Shown here piece by piece: positions 1-8,043 of a stretch of DNA of 64,000 bases. The notes below the pieces were generated by a model, which made no database searches, was not told where the DNA came from, and saw only the letters and a list, made by a program, of their open reading frames with translations. Within the stretch, counting starts at the first letter, position 1, and each line of letters opens with the position of its first letter. Made by a program: the position numbers and the translations under genes. Origin of the DNA: an uncultured Allorhizobium sp. (GTDB lineage Bacteria > Pseudomonadota > Alphaproteobacteria > Rhizobiales > Rhizobiaceae); contig OY288189.1 in the NCBI GenBank assembly GCA_958439205.1, positions 2,371,001 to 2,435,000 on the forward strand, written 5' to 3'.

Positions 1-209
1 GCCATGATCGAAGGCGTGAAGAGCCCGCCGATATTGTCGAGCGTGAACGATCCATCAGGACGCTGGAATGCGCCGATGACGATCTTCATGGTCGGCATGA
101 TCAGGAAGAGTATCACGAAGGCTGCGAAAGGCAGGACGCCCAGCCAGTGAAGTGGAAGTTTCGTTCGTGGCCGTGCCTGGTGGCCCGGGCCCACTGCCTC
201 TGTCGACAT
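1..209 (-). CDS. ABC transporter permease, N-terminal fragment (cut by window edge)
   Basis: The reading frame begins at the ATG at 209-207 and runs off the left edge, so only about 69 residues are visible. After a polar, Pro/Arg-containing N-terminus there is a strongly hydrophobic first membrane segment (LGVLPFAAFVILFLIMPTMK), followed by a periplasmic-looking stretch (GAFQRPDGSFTLDNI). This pattern is typical of inner-membrane permeases of the spermidine/putrescine and iron(III) type ABC importers. It lies just downstream of a solute-binding protein gene on the same strand, with a hairpin between them, so it is probably the permease of that importer. The substrate cannot be read from this fragment. 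Confidence 0.75.
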   Translation of the reverse strand, partial: MSTEAVGPGHQARPRTKLPLHWLGVLPFAAFVILFLIMPTMKIVIGAFQRPDGSFTLDNIGGLFTPSIM

Positions 210-260
210 TCGATCTGCCCCTCTTGTCCGCCTCTGGGCGGATCTTCTTAAAATGCAAGC

Positions 261-292
261 GCCGCCCCGACCTTAGACAAGACCGGGGCGGC
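261..292 (-). terminator. Intercistronic hairpin between binding-protein and permease genes
   Basis: A 9-bp GC stem (GCCGCCCCG / CGGGGCGGC) encloses a 14-base loop. Read on the minus strand it follows the stop of the binding-protein gene and is not followed by a clean T-run. It is therefore more likely an mRNA-stabilising or partial attenuation hairpin, of the kind that raises binding-protein expression over permease, than a full terminator. Confidence 0.45.
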
Positions 293-308
293 ACATCAAG
301 GTCTCGAC

Positions 309-1412
309 TTACTGGACGTTGGCGCCGACGACGCTGTCCCAACCGCCGACAACGGCAGCCTTGTTGGCGTCGACTTCTTCGAGCGTCGGGAAGTAGGCCT
401 TTTCGTAGGATTCAGCCGGCGGCAGAGCGTCGAGCAGGTCCTGCGGAACCTTGCCAGCCTTGACCATGGCGTTGAAGCGGGCCGGGTGGCAGTAACCCTT
501 CAGCCAGCCGAGCTGACCTTCGTCGGAGTACAGGTGCTCCATCCACAGCTTGGCAGCGTTCGGGTGCGGTGCGTAAGCAGAGATGCCCTGAACGTAGACG
601 CCAGCCAGAACGCCGGATGCCGGAACGACGACTTCGACCGGCGGGTTGCCAGCGAGCGTGTCACGAGCGGAAAGGGCGTTGTAGTCCCACATGACGACGA
701 TCGGGGTCGCGCCCTGAGCGAGCGTGCCGGACTTGCCGATGACGGGTACGAAGTTGCCGGCCTTGTTCAGTTCGCCGAAGTACTTCAGACCAGCATCGCC
801 AGCGTCCTTGCCAGCAGCTGCGCCCGATGCCATGCCGGCTGCGAGAACGCCGAGGATAGCCTGGTTGGAAGCGCGCGGGTCACCTGCGAGAGCAACCTGA
901 CCGGCATATTCCGGCTTCGTCAGATCGGCCCAGTCCTTCGGGGTGTTGGTGACGAGGTCCTTGTTCACCAGGAAGGACATGACGCCATAGTAGTCGCCGT
1001 ACCAGTAGCCTTCAGCGTCCTTGATGTTGTCCGGGATTTCGTCCCAGGTGGAGACCTTGTAAGGCTGCAGCAGGCCTTCGGCCTTCATCTGCGGACCGAA
1101 AGCGAGACCGACGTCGACGACGTCAGGAGCCTGCGGGCCCTTGTTGTCCTTGTTGGCCTTGATGGCTTCGACTTCGTCAGCCGAACCTGCGTCTGGGTTC
1201 AGTTCATTGACGGTGATTTCCGGGTACTTCTTCTTGAAGGCGTCGATCACGGCGCCGTAGCCGCACCAGTCGTGGGGCAGGGCGATGGTGGTCAGCATGC
1301 CTTCCTTCTTGGCGGCTTCGATCAGCTCGGCGCTCGGTTCTGCGACGGCGACAGCCGAGCTTGCCATGACCAGCGCCGTGGTCATCGAAAGGATCTTGCG
1401 GAATTGGGTCAC
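309..1412 (-). CDS. ABC transporter periplasmic substrate-binding protein (family 1 type)
   Basis: This encodes about 367 residues from a GTG start at 1412, chosen because a strong AGAGGAG ribosome site sits 6 bases upstream. An upstream in-frame start lacks one. The N-terminus is a Sec signal peptide (hydrophobic LSMTTALVMASSAVAVA, cleavage near AVA-EPS). The mature part resembles binding proteins of spermidine/putrescine, iron and thiamine importers: PDVVDVGLAFG near the first hinge, a WYGDYYGVMSF segment, and a C-terminal SDEGQLGWLKG segment typical of extracellular solute-binding family 1. It would deliver ligand to the permease encoded downstream. Polyamine or amine binding is plausible given the neighbouring gamma-glutamyl-type catabolic genes, but this is inference. 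Confidence 0.85.
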   Translation of the reverse strand: MTQFRKILSMTTALVMASSAVAVAEPSAELIEAAKKEGMLTTIALPHDWCGYGAVIDAFKKKYPEITVNELNPDAGSADEVEAIKANKDNKGPQAPDVVDVGLAFGPQMKAEGLLQPYKVSTWDEIPDNIKDAEGYWYGDYYGVMSFLVNKDLVTNTPKDWADLTKPEYAGQVALAGDPRASNQAILGVLAAGMASGAAAGKDAGDAGLKYFGELNKAGNFVPVIGKSGTLAQGATPIVVMWDYNALSARDTLAGNPPVEVVVPASGVLAGVYVQGISAYAPHPNAAKLWMEHLYSDEGQLGWLKGYCHPARFNAMVKAGKVPQDLLDALPPAESYEKAYFPTLEEVDANKAAVVGGWDSVVGANVQ

Positions 1413-1552
1413 TGTAGTTCTCCTCTTGGTGTTGGAAGCGATGCGGTTCACTTATGTGGCCTTTGTTATGGTTATGTGACGGATACCGGCCTTGCGTGGT
1501 CTGTCTATATTTGCCCGTATCCTGAATTATCCTCCGTTTCGGTCTGTCCGGC

Positions 1553-2422
1553 TCATCGGGGCTTTCGAAACAGGCGGGCCTGCTCGAACAGTCCTTCAAG
1601 CGTATTCATGCGTTCACGCGTCTCGTCCCAGGACGAGCTCTGAACGGCTTCGATCAGGGCTTCGACAACAAACAGCGTCACGACGGAGCTGTCCCATGCC
1701 GACGGAGCCTCGATATGTAGTTTGAAACAGTGACGGGCATGCTGTGCCACCGGCGACATCCACTGGTCCGTGAAGACGATGATCTGCACGCCGTTGGCGC
1801 GCGCGACCTCGGCCAGCGTGGTCAGATCTGCCTCGTAGCGCCTGATGTCGAAGATCACGAGAACGTCGCCATCCTGCATGTTCAGGACGTGCTGAGGCCA
1901 TGAGCTGGCGTTCGACGACATCAGCGTCGTGCGCGGCCGGATGACCTGCATATGGGTGAAGAAGTATTCGGCGAGCGCACCGGTGATGCGTCCACCGACG
2001 AAATAGATGCTGCGATTGCGGTCGCCGATGAGGCGGGCTGCTTCATCGAAGGTGGCCGTGCGCAGTTCTCCCAGCGAGTTGCGCAGGTTTGCCATGACGG
2101 CTTCGGCAAAGCGATTGAGAATATGGCGGTTCGGCGCGTTGGCCGCCCAGCGGTCGTGCTTGGCGATGGGATTGGAGATCGTCGCCTCGAGTTCCTGATG
2201 CAGATGGGCCTGGAATTCGGGATAGCCCTTGTAGCCGAGCTTCTGAACCATGCGGGCGACGGTCGGCGTCGATACGCCCGCGTTCTCGGCAACGGTCGTG
2301 ATGCTACCCAGCCCGGAGACGGGGTAGTTCTGCAGCAGGCTTTCTGCCAGCTGTCGTTCGGCACGCGTCAGCCCATCGAAATGGGCATGGATCACGTCCG
2401 ACACCGTCGTCGACGCATTCAT
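1553..2422 (-). CDS. RpiR/MurR-family transcriptional regulator
   Basis: About 289 residues from ATG at 2422; a TTG eight codons upstream is a weaker alternative. The N-terminal HTH_6 domain contains the family signature (LTRAERQLAESLLQNYP, then VAENAGVSTPTVARMVQKLGYKGYPEFQ). The C-terminal half is a SIS domain (IYFVGGRITGALAEYFFTHM, DGDVLVIFDIRRYEADL), which in this family binds a phosphosugar or other small effector. It is transcribed away from the amidohydrolase/TRAP/ligase operon and toward the ABC importer, so it probably controls one or both. The shared upstream region contains two inverted 15-bp sites. The effector is unknown. Confidence 0.9.
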   Translation of the reverse strand: MNASTTVSDVIHAHFDGLTRAERQLAESLLQNYPVSGLGSITTVAENAGVSTPTVARMVQKLGYKGYPEFQAHLHQELEATISNPIAKHDRWAANAPNRHILNRFAEAVMANLRNSLGELRTATFDEAARLIGDRNRSIYFVGGRITGALAEYFFTHMQVIRPRTTLMSSNASSWPQHVLNMQDGDVLVIFDIRRYEADLTTLAEVARANGVQIIVFTDQWMSPVAQHARHCFKLHIEAPSAWDSSVVTLFVVEALIEAVQSSSWDETRERMNTLEGLFEQARLFRKPR

Positions 2423-2510
2423 CAAGGACCGATTGACTCCCCTCAAGCCGATCTATTGCCAGCTTTTTCAGGATTAAGCCTCGCTGTCACAATTGAGTCA
2501 ACCGCCCCTT

Positions 2511-2566
2511 GAAGAGAATTTTTCAGTGGCGGATTGACAGACGCTTAACCGTGAAGAATTCTCTTC
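2511..2566. promoter_or_regulatory. Candidate RpiR operator: inverted pair of 15-bp sites over a -35-like element
   Basis: GAAGAGAATTTTTCA at 2511-2525 and TGAAGAATTCTCTTC at 2552-2566 are inverted copies of one 15-mer, matching at 14 of 15 positions. A consensus -35 hexamer TTGACA (2534-2539) lies between them on the plus strand, and a weak -10 would fall inside the right arm. Bound protein would therefore cover a promoter for the plus-strand operon. Assignment to the adjacent RpiR protein rests on position only. Confidence 0.55.
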
Positions 2567-2605
2567 GAAAATAAATTGGGCCAACGAGCCCGGGGGACAG
2601 CCAGC

Positions 2606-3376
2606 ATGCTCTTGAGGTCGGGGATCCTGACATCGTCGGAAGGTGAGGCCGTGGCATTGGAAAATGCGACGGGCGCCAGCGGCGTCGTCATCGTCTGCGA
2701 ACACGCGTCTTCCGTGCTGCCGAAATCTGCGGGCGACCTCGGTCTGTCACCGGAGGCCTTGTCGAGCCATATTGCTTGGGATCCGGGTGCTCTTGCGATT
2801 GCCCGCCGCCTCTCGGAGGCACTCGACGCTTTGCTGGTGCACCAGCGCTTCTCGCGGCTGATCTACGACTGCAACCGTCCGCCGGAATCGCCGGCGGCCA
2901 TGCCGGAAAAGAGCGAGATTTTCGAGATCCCCGGCAATCGGGCGCTGAGTGTGGCGGAGCGTTATGCCCGGACGGCTGCTCTCTACATTCCCTTCCACGA
3001 CCGCATCTCTGCCGAGCTCTCGCGCCTCGAGGCAGAGGGGCAGAAGCCTGTTGTCGTGACCATGCACACCTTTACGCCCATCTATTTCGGCAAGCCTCGG
3101 GAGGTCGAGATCGGCATCCTGCATGATACGGACAGCCGATTGGCGGATGCGATGTTGGAGGCGGCACAAGGCGGTCTCTACAGGGTCGAGCGAAACGCTC
3201 CCTATGGACCGGAAGACGGCGTGACCCATACGCTTCGTCTGCATGCCATTCCGCAAGGGTTTGCCAATGTCATGATCGAGGTTCGCAACGACCTCGTGCG
3301 TGACGCTGCGGGTGTGGAGGCAATCTCCTCCTATCTCGCGGACTTGATTTCAGGAGCCCTCGAAAGGGTCGCATAA
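2606..3376 (+). CDS. N-formylglutamate amidohydrolase family protein
   Basis: About 256 residues from ATG 2606, preceded by GGGGGA; an upstream TTG in the same frame has no ribosome site. Family motifs are clear: VIVCEHAS near the N-terminus, HIAWDPGALAIA, DCNRPPESPAAMP, a metal-site-like TMHTFTPIYFGKPR, then EIGILHD and IEVRNDLV. Members hydrolyse the amide of N-formylglutamate in histidine breakdown. No hut genes are near, and the gene leads an operon with a glutamine-synthetase-like ligase and two dehydrogenases. An attractive alternative is hydrolysis of a gamma-glutamyl or N-acyl amide at the end of an amine pathway. The family call is secure; the substrate is not. Confidence 0.85.
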   Translation: MLLRSGILTSSEGEAVALENATGASGVVIVCEHASSVLPKSAGDLGLSPEALSSHIAWDPGALAIARRLSEALDALLVHQRFSRLIYDCNRPPESPAAMPEKSEIFEIPGNRALSVAERYARTAALYIPFHDRISAELSRLEAEGQKPVVVTMHTFTPIYFGKPREVEIGILHDTDSRLADAMLEAAQGGLYRVERNAPYGPEDGVTHTLRLHAIPQGFANVMIEVRNDLVRDAAGVEAISSYLADLISGALERVA

Positions 3377-3420
3377 ATACTTCCAGCCGCTGGGCAAACC
3401 AAACATCAAAGAGGGAACGG

Positions 3421-3483
3421 ATGCCGGCATATCATTGGATGAGACAAGGACTGCGGAAGCGGTCCGGGGCGGCGGTGGACTGA
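3421..3483 (+). CDS. Putative 20-residue leader peptide upstream of dctQ
   Basis: ATG at 3421 is preceded at good spacing by AGAGGGA, the same ribosome-site sequence used by the dctP gene downstream. The frame reads MPAYHWMRQG..., is rich in Arg/Lys, and stops with TGA at 3481-3483, which shares its A with the dctQ ATG (TGATG). This is a classic layout for translational coupling: ribosomes finishing the leader could restart on dctQ, whose own ribosome site is weak. It may simply be a fortuitous short frame. No homology is recognised. Confidence 0.4.
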   Translation: MPAYHWMRQGLRKRSGAAVD

Positions 3484-3992
3484 TGCCGCAAGCGCTGCAG
3501 ACCTATGTGCGCGTCGTCGACGCATTTAATCGCCGCGTCGGTCGGATCGTCATGTATGGCATCTTCGTCATGATGGGCATCTTGCTCTACTCGTCGATCT
3601 CCAAAACCATGTTCCTGCCCGCCAGCTGGACGCTTGAAATGGCGCAGTTCGTCATGGCGGGCTATTACCTGCTGGGCGGCGCCTATTCGCTGCAGCTCGA
3701 CAGCCATGTGCGCATGGATCTGCTCTACGGCCGCTGGTCGCCGAAGACGAAAGCCATCGTGGATGTGATCACCATCATGATGCTGTTCGTCTACCTGTTC
3801 TTCCTGCTGTGGGGTGGCGTCTCGAGCACGACCTATGCGCTGCAGTATGGTGAGACCAGCTATTCCTCCTGGTCGCCCTACATGGCGCCCATCAAGATTG
3901 TCATGGTGATCGGTATCTTCCTCACCTTCCTGCAGGCCACCTCGATCTTCATCAAGGACCTTGCCACAGCGATGGGGAGGCCGTTCGCATGA
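3483..3992 (+). CDS. dctQ: TRAP transporter small permease (DctQ type)
   Basis: About 169 residues from ATG 3483. Four hydrophobic segments are visible (IVMYGIFVMMGILLYSSI, FVMAGYYLLGGAYSL, VITIMMLFVYLFFLLWGG, IKIVMVIGIFLTFLQATSIF), with the family-typical QLDSHVRMDLLYGRWSPKTKA loop between the second and third. DctQ-type subunits pair with the large DctM channel in sodium-driven tripartite importers. Its end overlaps dctM by 4 bases (ATGA). An upstream TTG-started extension is possible but less likely, because the ATG coincides with the stop of a short leader ORF. Confidence 0.88.
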   Translation: MPQALQTYVRVVDAFNRRVGRIVMYGIFVMMGILLYSSISKTMFLPASWTLEMAQFVMAGYYLLGGAYSLQLDSHVRMDLLYGRWSPKTKAIVDVITIMMLFVYLFFLLWGGVSSTTYALQYGETSYSSWSPYMAPIKIVMVIGIFLTFLQATSIFIKDLATAMGRPFA

Positions 3993-5338
3993 GCGAGTAC
4001 CTTGGCTATGAAATGATCGCGCTCCTGATGTTCTCGTCGATGATGATGTCGATGCTGACAGGGCAGCGCGTGTTTGCGACGATCGGTTTCGTTGGTGTGG
4101 TCGCGGCTGCCGTGCTCTGGGGCAATGGTGGCTTCGAGATGGGCTTCTCGGCCGGCATGAAGCTGATGAAGTGGTACCCGCTGCTGACGCTGCCGCTGTT
4201 CATCTACATGGGCTACATGCTGTCGGAATCGGGCATTGCGGAAGACCTCTACAAGGCCTTCCATGTCTGGTTCGGCGGCATGCCGGGAGGTCTGGCGATC
4301 GGCACGATCGGACTGATGGTCGTGATCTCGGCGATGAACGGCCTCTCGGTTGCGGGCATGGCGATCGGCGCTTCAATCGCACTGCCTGAACTGCTGCGCC
4401 GCGGCTACGACAAGATCATGGTCTCCGGTGTCATTCAGGCGGGTAGTTCGCTCGGCATCCTGATCCCGCCGAGCGTGGTGCTTGTGCTTTACGGCATGAT
4501 CGCGCGCCAGCCGGTTAGCCAGCTGTGGCTTGCGGGTGTCTTCCCGGGCCTGCTGCTCGCGACCCTGTTCTGCATCTACATCTATATCCGTTGCCGCCTC
4601 AATCCGGCGCTCGGCCCCGCCCTTCCCAAGGAAGAGCGCGACATGCCGATGCGCGAGAAGCTGAAACTGCTGCAGGCTGGTATCCTGCCGTTCCTCATCT
4701 TCTTCCTGATGATGGGGCTCTTCCTGATGGGCATTACCAGCCTGGTGGAAAGCTCGGCCGTCGGTGCGCTCGGTGCGCTCTTCGCCGCCTGGTACAAGGG
4801 GCGCCTCACGAAGGCCGTCTGGAATCGAGTTCTGGAGCAGACGCTCGGCATCTCCTGCATGTTCATGTGGATCATTCTGGCGGCCCTCTGCTTCGGCGCC
4901 GTCTTCGACGGTCTGGGGGCTGTCAAGGCGATCGAGAACCTGCTGGTCAACGATATCGGTCTGACACCCTGGCAGATCCTGATCATGATGCAGCTATCGT
5001 TCCTGGTGATGGGGGCCTTCCTCGACGACACGGCCATGCTGGTCATCGTCGCGCCGCTCTACATCCCGCTGGTCGGCAAGCTCGATCTGGGCGTTGACAA
5101 CGCGCTGATCTGGTACGGCGTGCTCTACACGATCACCTGCCAGATCGCCTACATGACGCCGCCCTTCGGCTACAATCTCTTCCTCATGAAGGCGATGGCG
5201 CCGCCCGACTTCCGGCTGATCGATATCTACCGGTCAGTCGTGCCCTTCGTGCTGATCATGCTGCTCGGCATGGTGATCATCATGATCTTCCCGCAGATCG
5301 CGACATGGCTGCCGAGCCAAGTGTATCTCAGAGGCTAG
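3989..5338 (+). CDS. dctM: TRAP transporter large permease (DctM type)
   Basis: 449 residues, almost entirely hydrophobic, with about 12 membrane segments. Typical DctM features are PLLTLPLFIYMGYMLSESGIAEDLY, the repeat-like GMAIGASIALPELLRRGYDK, GSSLGILIPPSVVLVLYGMI in the transport core, and a second half containing GAFLDDTAMLVIVAPLYIPL and the terminal YMTPPFGYNLF. It forms the membrane channel with DctQ and receives ligand from DctP. It is translationally coupled to dctQ through a 4-base overlap. The ligand class cannot be told from the channel; neighbours suggest an organic acid, amine or amino-acid derivative. Confidence 0.93.
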   Translation: MSEYLGYEMIALLMFSSMMMSMLTGQRVFATIGFVGVVAAAVLWGNGGFEMGFSAGMKLMKWYPLLTLPLFIYMGYMLSESGIAEDLYKAFHVWFGGMPGGLAIGTIGLMVVISAMNGLSVAGMAIGASIALPELLRRGYDKIMVSGVIQAGSSLGILIPPSVVLVLYGMIARQPVSQLWLAGVFPGLLLATLFCIYIYIRCRLNPALGPALPKEERDMPMREKLKLLQAGILPFLIFFLMMGLFLMGITSLVESSAVGALGALFAAWYKGRLTKAVWNRVLEQTLGISCMFMWIILAALCFGAVFDGLGAVKAIENLLVNDIGLTPWQILIMMQLSFLVMGAFLDDTAMLVIVAPLYIPLVGKLDLGVDNALIWYGVLYTITCQIAYMTPPFGYNLFLMKAMAPPDFRLIDIYRSVVPFVLIMLLGMVIIMIFPQIATWLPSQVYLRG

Positions 5339-5354
5339 CGTTCGAATGACAAGA

Positions 5355-5371
5355 GGCCCGGCAAACGGGCC
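5355..5371 (+). other. Short GC hairpin between dctM and dctP
   Basis: GGCCCG-GCAAA-CGGGCC forms a 6-bp stem in the 106-base gap between the two genes, with no T-run. It is probably an RNA-processing or stabilising element that lets the periplasmic protein be made in excess over the channel. Confidence 0.4.
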
Positions 5372-5444
5372 CGGCACCAGGACTACCCGCCGGACCTCAA
5401 GGGATGGCGGGCATCAAGAGAACCAAAGAACAGAGGGAAACGAA

Positions 5445-6485
5445 ATGACCAACAGCAGACGTTCATTCCTGAAGACGGCCGCCATGGCGACACCCGCCGT
5501 TCTGGCAGCACCTTATGTCAAAGCCCAGAATGCCAAGATCACCTGGCGCCTGCAGACCTATGCCGGTGCGGCACTTGCCGAATTCGTCATCCGCCCGGCC
5601 GTCGACGCCTTCAACAAGGCGGCCAATGGCGAGATGGAAATCCAGCTCTACACGGCTGATCAGCTTGTCCCGACCGGTGAACTCTTCCGCGCCATGCAGG
5701 CCGGCACCATCGACGCCGTCCAGTCGGACGACGATTCCATGAACTCGCCGGTCGATATCAAGGTGTTCGGCGGCTACTTCCCGTTTGCCTCGCGCTACAG
5801 CCTCGACGTGCCGACGCTGTTTTACGAATACGGCCTCGCCGAGATCTGGGACGAAGCCTACACGGAAGTCGGCGTGAAGTGGCTGTCGGCCGGCGCCTGG
5901 GATCCGTGCAACTTCGCCACCAACAAGCCGATCACAAAGCTCGATGATCTGAAGGGCCTGCGCGTCTTCACCTTCCCGACTGCCGGTCAGTTCCTGTCGC
6001 AGTTCGGCGTCGTTCCGGTCACCATCCCGTTCGAAGATGTGCCGGTTGCCATGCAGACCGGTGAAATCGACGCGATTGCCTGGTCCGGCATCACGGAAGT
6101 CTTCACGTCCGGCTGGGTGGATGTGACCAAGTACTTCCTGACCAACAACGTCTCCGGTGGCTGGGCGGGTTCGTTCTTTGCCAATGCCGACCGCTGGAAG
6201 GAAGTGCCGCCGCATCTGCAGACCCTCTGGCAGATGTGCATGGATAGTTCCCACTACAAGCGTCTGCACTGGTACTGGGGTGGCGAAGCGCGCCTTCGCG
6301 CCGAAGGTGGCCGTCTCGAACTCACCAGCATCCCGGATGCCGAATGGAAGACCGTCGAAGATGCAGCGCATGTCTTCTGGGAAGAGGTTGCCAAGCAGAC
6401 CCCGCGCACCGGCAAGGTCGTGGAAATCCTGAAGAAGTACAATGCCGACATGGAAAAGGCCGGCAAGCCTTACCGCTACGGCTGA
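5445..6485 (+). CDS. dctP: TRAP transporter substrate-binding protein (DctP type), Tat-exported
   Basis: 346 residues from ATG 5445, which has AGAGGGA upstream; a longer in-frame extension has no start support. The N-terminus carries a textbook twin-arginine motif, SRRSFLK at residues 4-10, then a hydrophobic stretch to AAPYVKA, so export is folded via Tat. The body has DctP-family landmarks: ADQLVPTGELFRAMQAGTIDAVQ, LKGLRVFTFPTAGQFLSQFGVVPVTIPFEDVPVAMQTGEIDA and WSGITEVFTSGW. Members of this branch often bind 2-oxoacids or related acids in a calcium-dependent way. It supplies ligand to the DctQM channel encoded just upstream. Confidence 0.92.
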   Translation: MTNSRRSFLKTAAMATPAVLAAPYVKAQNAKITWRLQTYAGAALAEFVIRPAVDAFNKAANGEMEIQLYTADQLVPTGELFRAMQAGTIDAVQSDDDSMNSPVDIKVFGGYFPFASRYSLDVPTLFYEYGLAEIWDEAYTEVGVKWLSAGAWDPCNFATNKPITKLDDLKGLRVFTFPTAGQFLSQFGVVPVTIPFEDVPVAMQTGEIDAIAWSGITEVFTSGWVDVTKYFLTNNVSGGWAGSFFANADRWKEVPPHLQTLWQMCMDSSHYKRLHWYWGGEARLRAEGGRLELTSIPDAEWKTVEDAAHVFWEEVAKQTPRTGKVVEILKKYNADMEKAGKPYRYG

Positions 6486-6571
6486 TAACACGACATGGCG
6501 ATCCGGCTTCGGCCGGGTCGCCTTCATAGAACAAGACGGCATGAGCCGAGCGCTGCCCTGGGAACACCGAG

Positions 6572-7939
6572 ATGACCACTTACACATTCGAAGAGTTGAA
6601 AAAAGACGTCGCAGAAGGGCGCATCGACACGGTTCTGGCGTGTCAGGTGGACATGCAGGGCCGTTTGATGGGCAAGCGCTTTCAGGCCGAATTCTTCGTC
6701 GAGAGCGCCTACAAGGAAACCCATAGCTGCAACTACCTGCTCGCCACCGACATGGAGATGGAAACCGTCTCCGGCTACAAGGCGACGAGCTGGGAGAAGG
6801 GCTACGGCGACTACACGATGAAGCCCGATCTTTCGACGCTTCGCCGGATCCCCTGGCTCGAAGGCACGGCGCTGGTTCTCTGCGACATGCTCGACCACGC
6901 GACCCATGCCGAAGTGCCGCATTCGCCGCGCGCCATCCTGAAGAAGCAGGTCGCCCGGCTTGAGGCCATGGGCATGAAGGCCTTCATGGCGACCGAGCTC
7001 GAATTCTTCCTCTTCGACCAGACCTATGACGAAGCGCGGCTTTCGGGCTATCGCGACCTGAAGCCGGTTTCTGGCTATAACGAGGACTACCACATCTTCC
7101 AGACGACCAAGGAAGAGGATGTGATGCGGGCGATCCGCAAGGGTCTGCAGGGGGCCGGCATTCCGGTCGAGAATTCCAAGGGCGAGGCTTCTGCCGGGCA
7201 GGAAGAAATCAATGTCCGTTATGCCGACGTGCTGACCATGGCGGACCGGCACGTGATCATCAAGAACGGCTGCAAGGAGATCGCCTGGTCGAAGGGCAAG
7301 GCGATCACCTTCCTTGCCAAGTGGCATTACAACGCCGCCGGTTCCTCGTCGCATATTCACCAGTCGCTGTGGTCTGCCGATGGCCAGACGCCGCTGTTCT
7401 TCGACAAGGACGGGCAGTACGGCATGTCCGAGACCATGAAGCACTACATGGCCGGTCTGCTCGCCCATGCCAGCGACTTCACCTATTTTCTTGCACCCTA
7501 CATCAACTCCTACAAGCGCTTCGTCGCCGGCACGTTCGCGCCGACCAAGGCGATCTGGTCGAAGGACAATCGCACCGCCGGCTACCGCTTGTGCGGCGAG
7601 GCGAGCAAGGGCATCCGCGTGGAATGCCGTGTCGGTGGTTCAGACCTCAATCCGTATCTGGCCATGGCAGCCCTGCTTGCCGCCGGCATCGACGGGATCG
7701 AGAAGAAGATGGCGCTGGAGCCGGAATTCTCAGGCGACGCATACGGCGCGCAGGGCGCCCGCGAAATTCCAAGGACGCTGCGGGCGGCGGCGGAAACGCT
7801 TCGAGGCTCGGCCATGCTGCGGGCCGCTTTCGGCGATGACGTGGTGGATCACTACGTTCGTGCCGCGGAGTGGGAGCAGGAAGAGTATGATCGCCGGATC
7901 ACGGACTGGGAGGTTGCGCGCGGCTTTGAACGGGCGTGA
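6572..7939 (+). CDS. Glutamine synthetase-like gamma-glutamyl-amine ligase
   Basis: 455 residues from ATG 6572. The glutamine-synthetase fold is recognisable: an N-terminal beta-grasp region, then the catalytic ATELEFFLF, GQEEINVRYADVLTMADRHVIIKN and AGSSSHIHQSLW motifs, and the nucleotide/ammonia loop FAPTKAIWSKDNRTAGYR. It lies with a dehydrogenase pair and a TRAP importer rather than with nitrogen regulators. That matches PuuA- or IpuC-type ligases, which join glutamate to an amine instead of ammonia. The ligase family is confident; amine specificity is inferred from context. It begins 86 bases after dctP, in the same direction, probably within the same operon. Confidence 0.85.
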   Translation: MTTYTFEELKKDVAEGRIDTVLACQVDMQGRLMGKRFQAEFFVESAYKETHSCNYLLATDMEMETVSGYKATSWEKGYGDYTMKPDLSTLRRIPWLEGTALVLCDMLDHATHAEVPHSPRAILKKQVARLEAMGMKAFMATELEFFLFDQTYDEARLSGYRDLKPVSGYNEDYHIFQTTKEEDVMRAIRKGLQGAGIPVENSKGEASAGQEEINVRYADVLTMADRHVIIKNGCKEIAWSKGKAITFLAKWHYNAAGSSSHIHQSLWSADGQTPLFFDKDGQYGMSETMKHYMAGLLAHASDFTYFLAPYINSYKRFVAGTFAPTKAIWSKDNRTAGYRLCGEASKGIRVECRVGGSDLNPYLAMAALLAAGIDGIEKKMALEPEFSGDAYGAQGAREIPRTLRAAAETLRGSAMLRAAFGDDVVDHYVRAAEWEQEEYDRRITDWEVARGFERA

Positions 7940-8043
7940 CCAAAGGCGGCCTTGAGCACGCCACGATCCCCGGCGTATGGGTGGAAACAAGGACAGCGGC
8001 TGCGGCCGCTGTCATTTCGTTCTAGAACAACAGGAAGACGATC

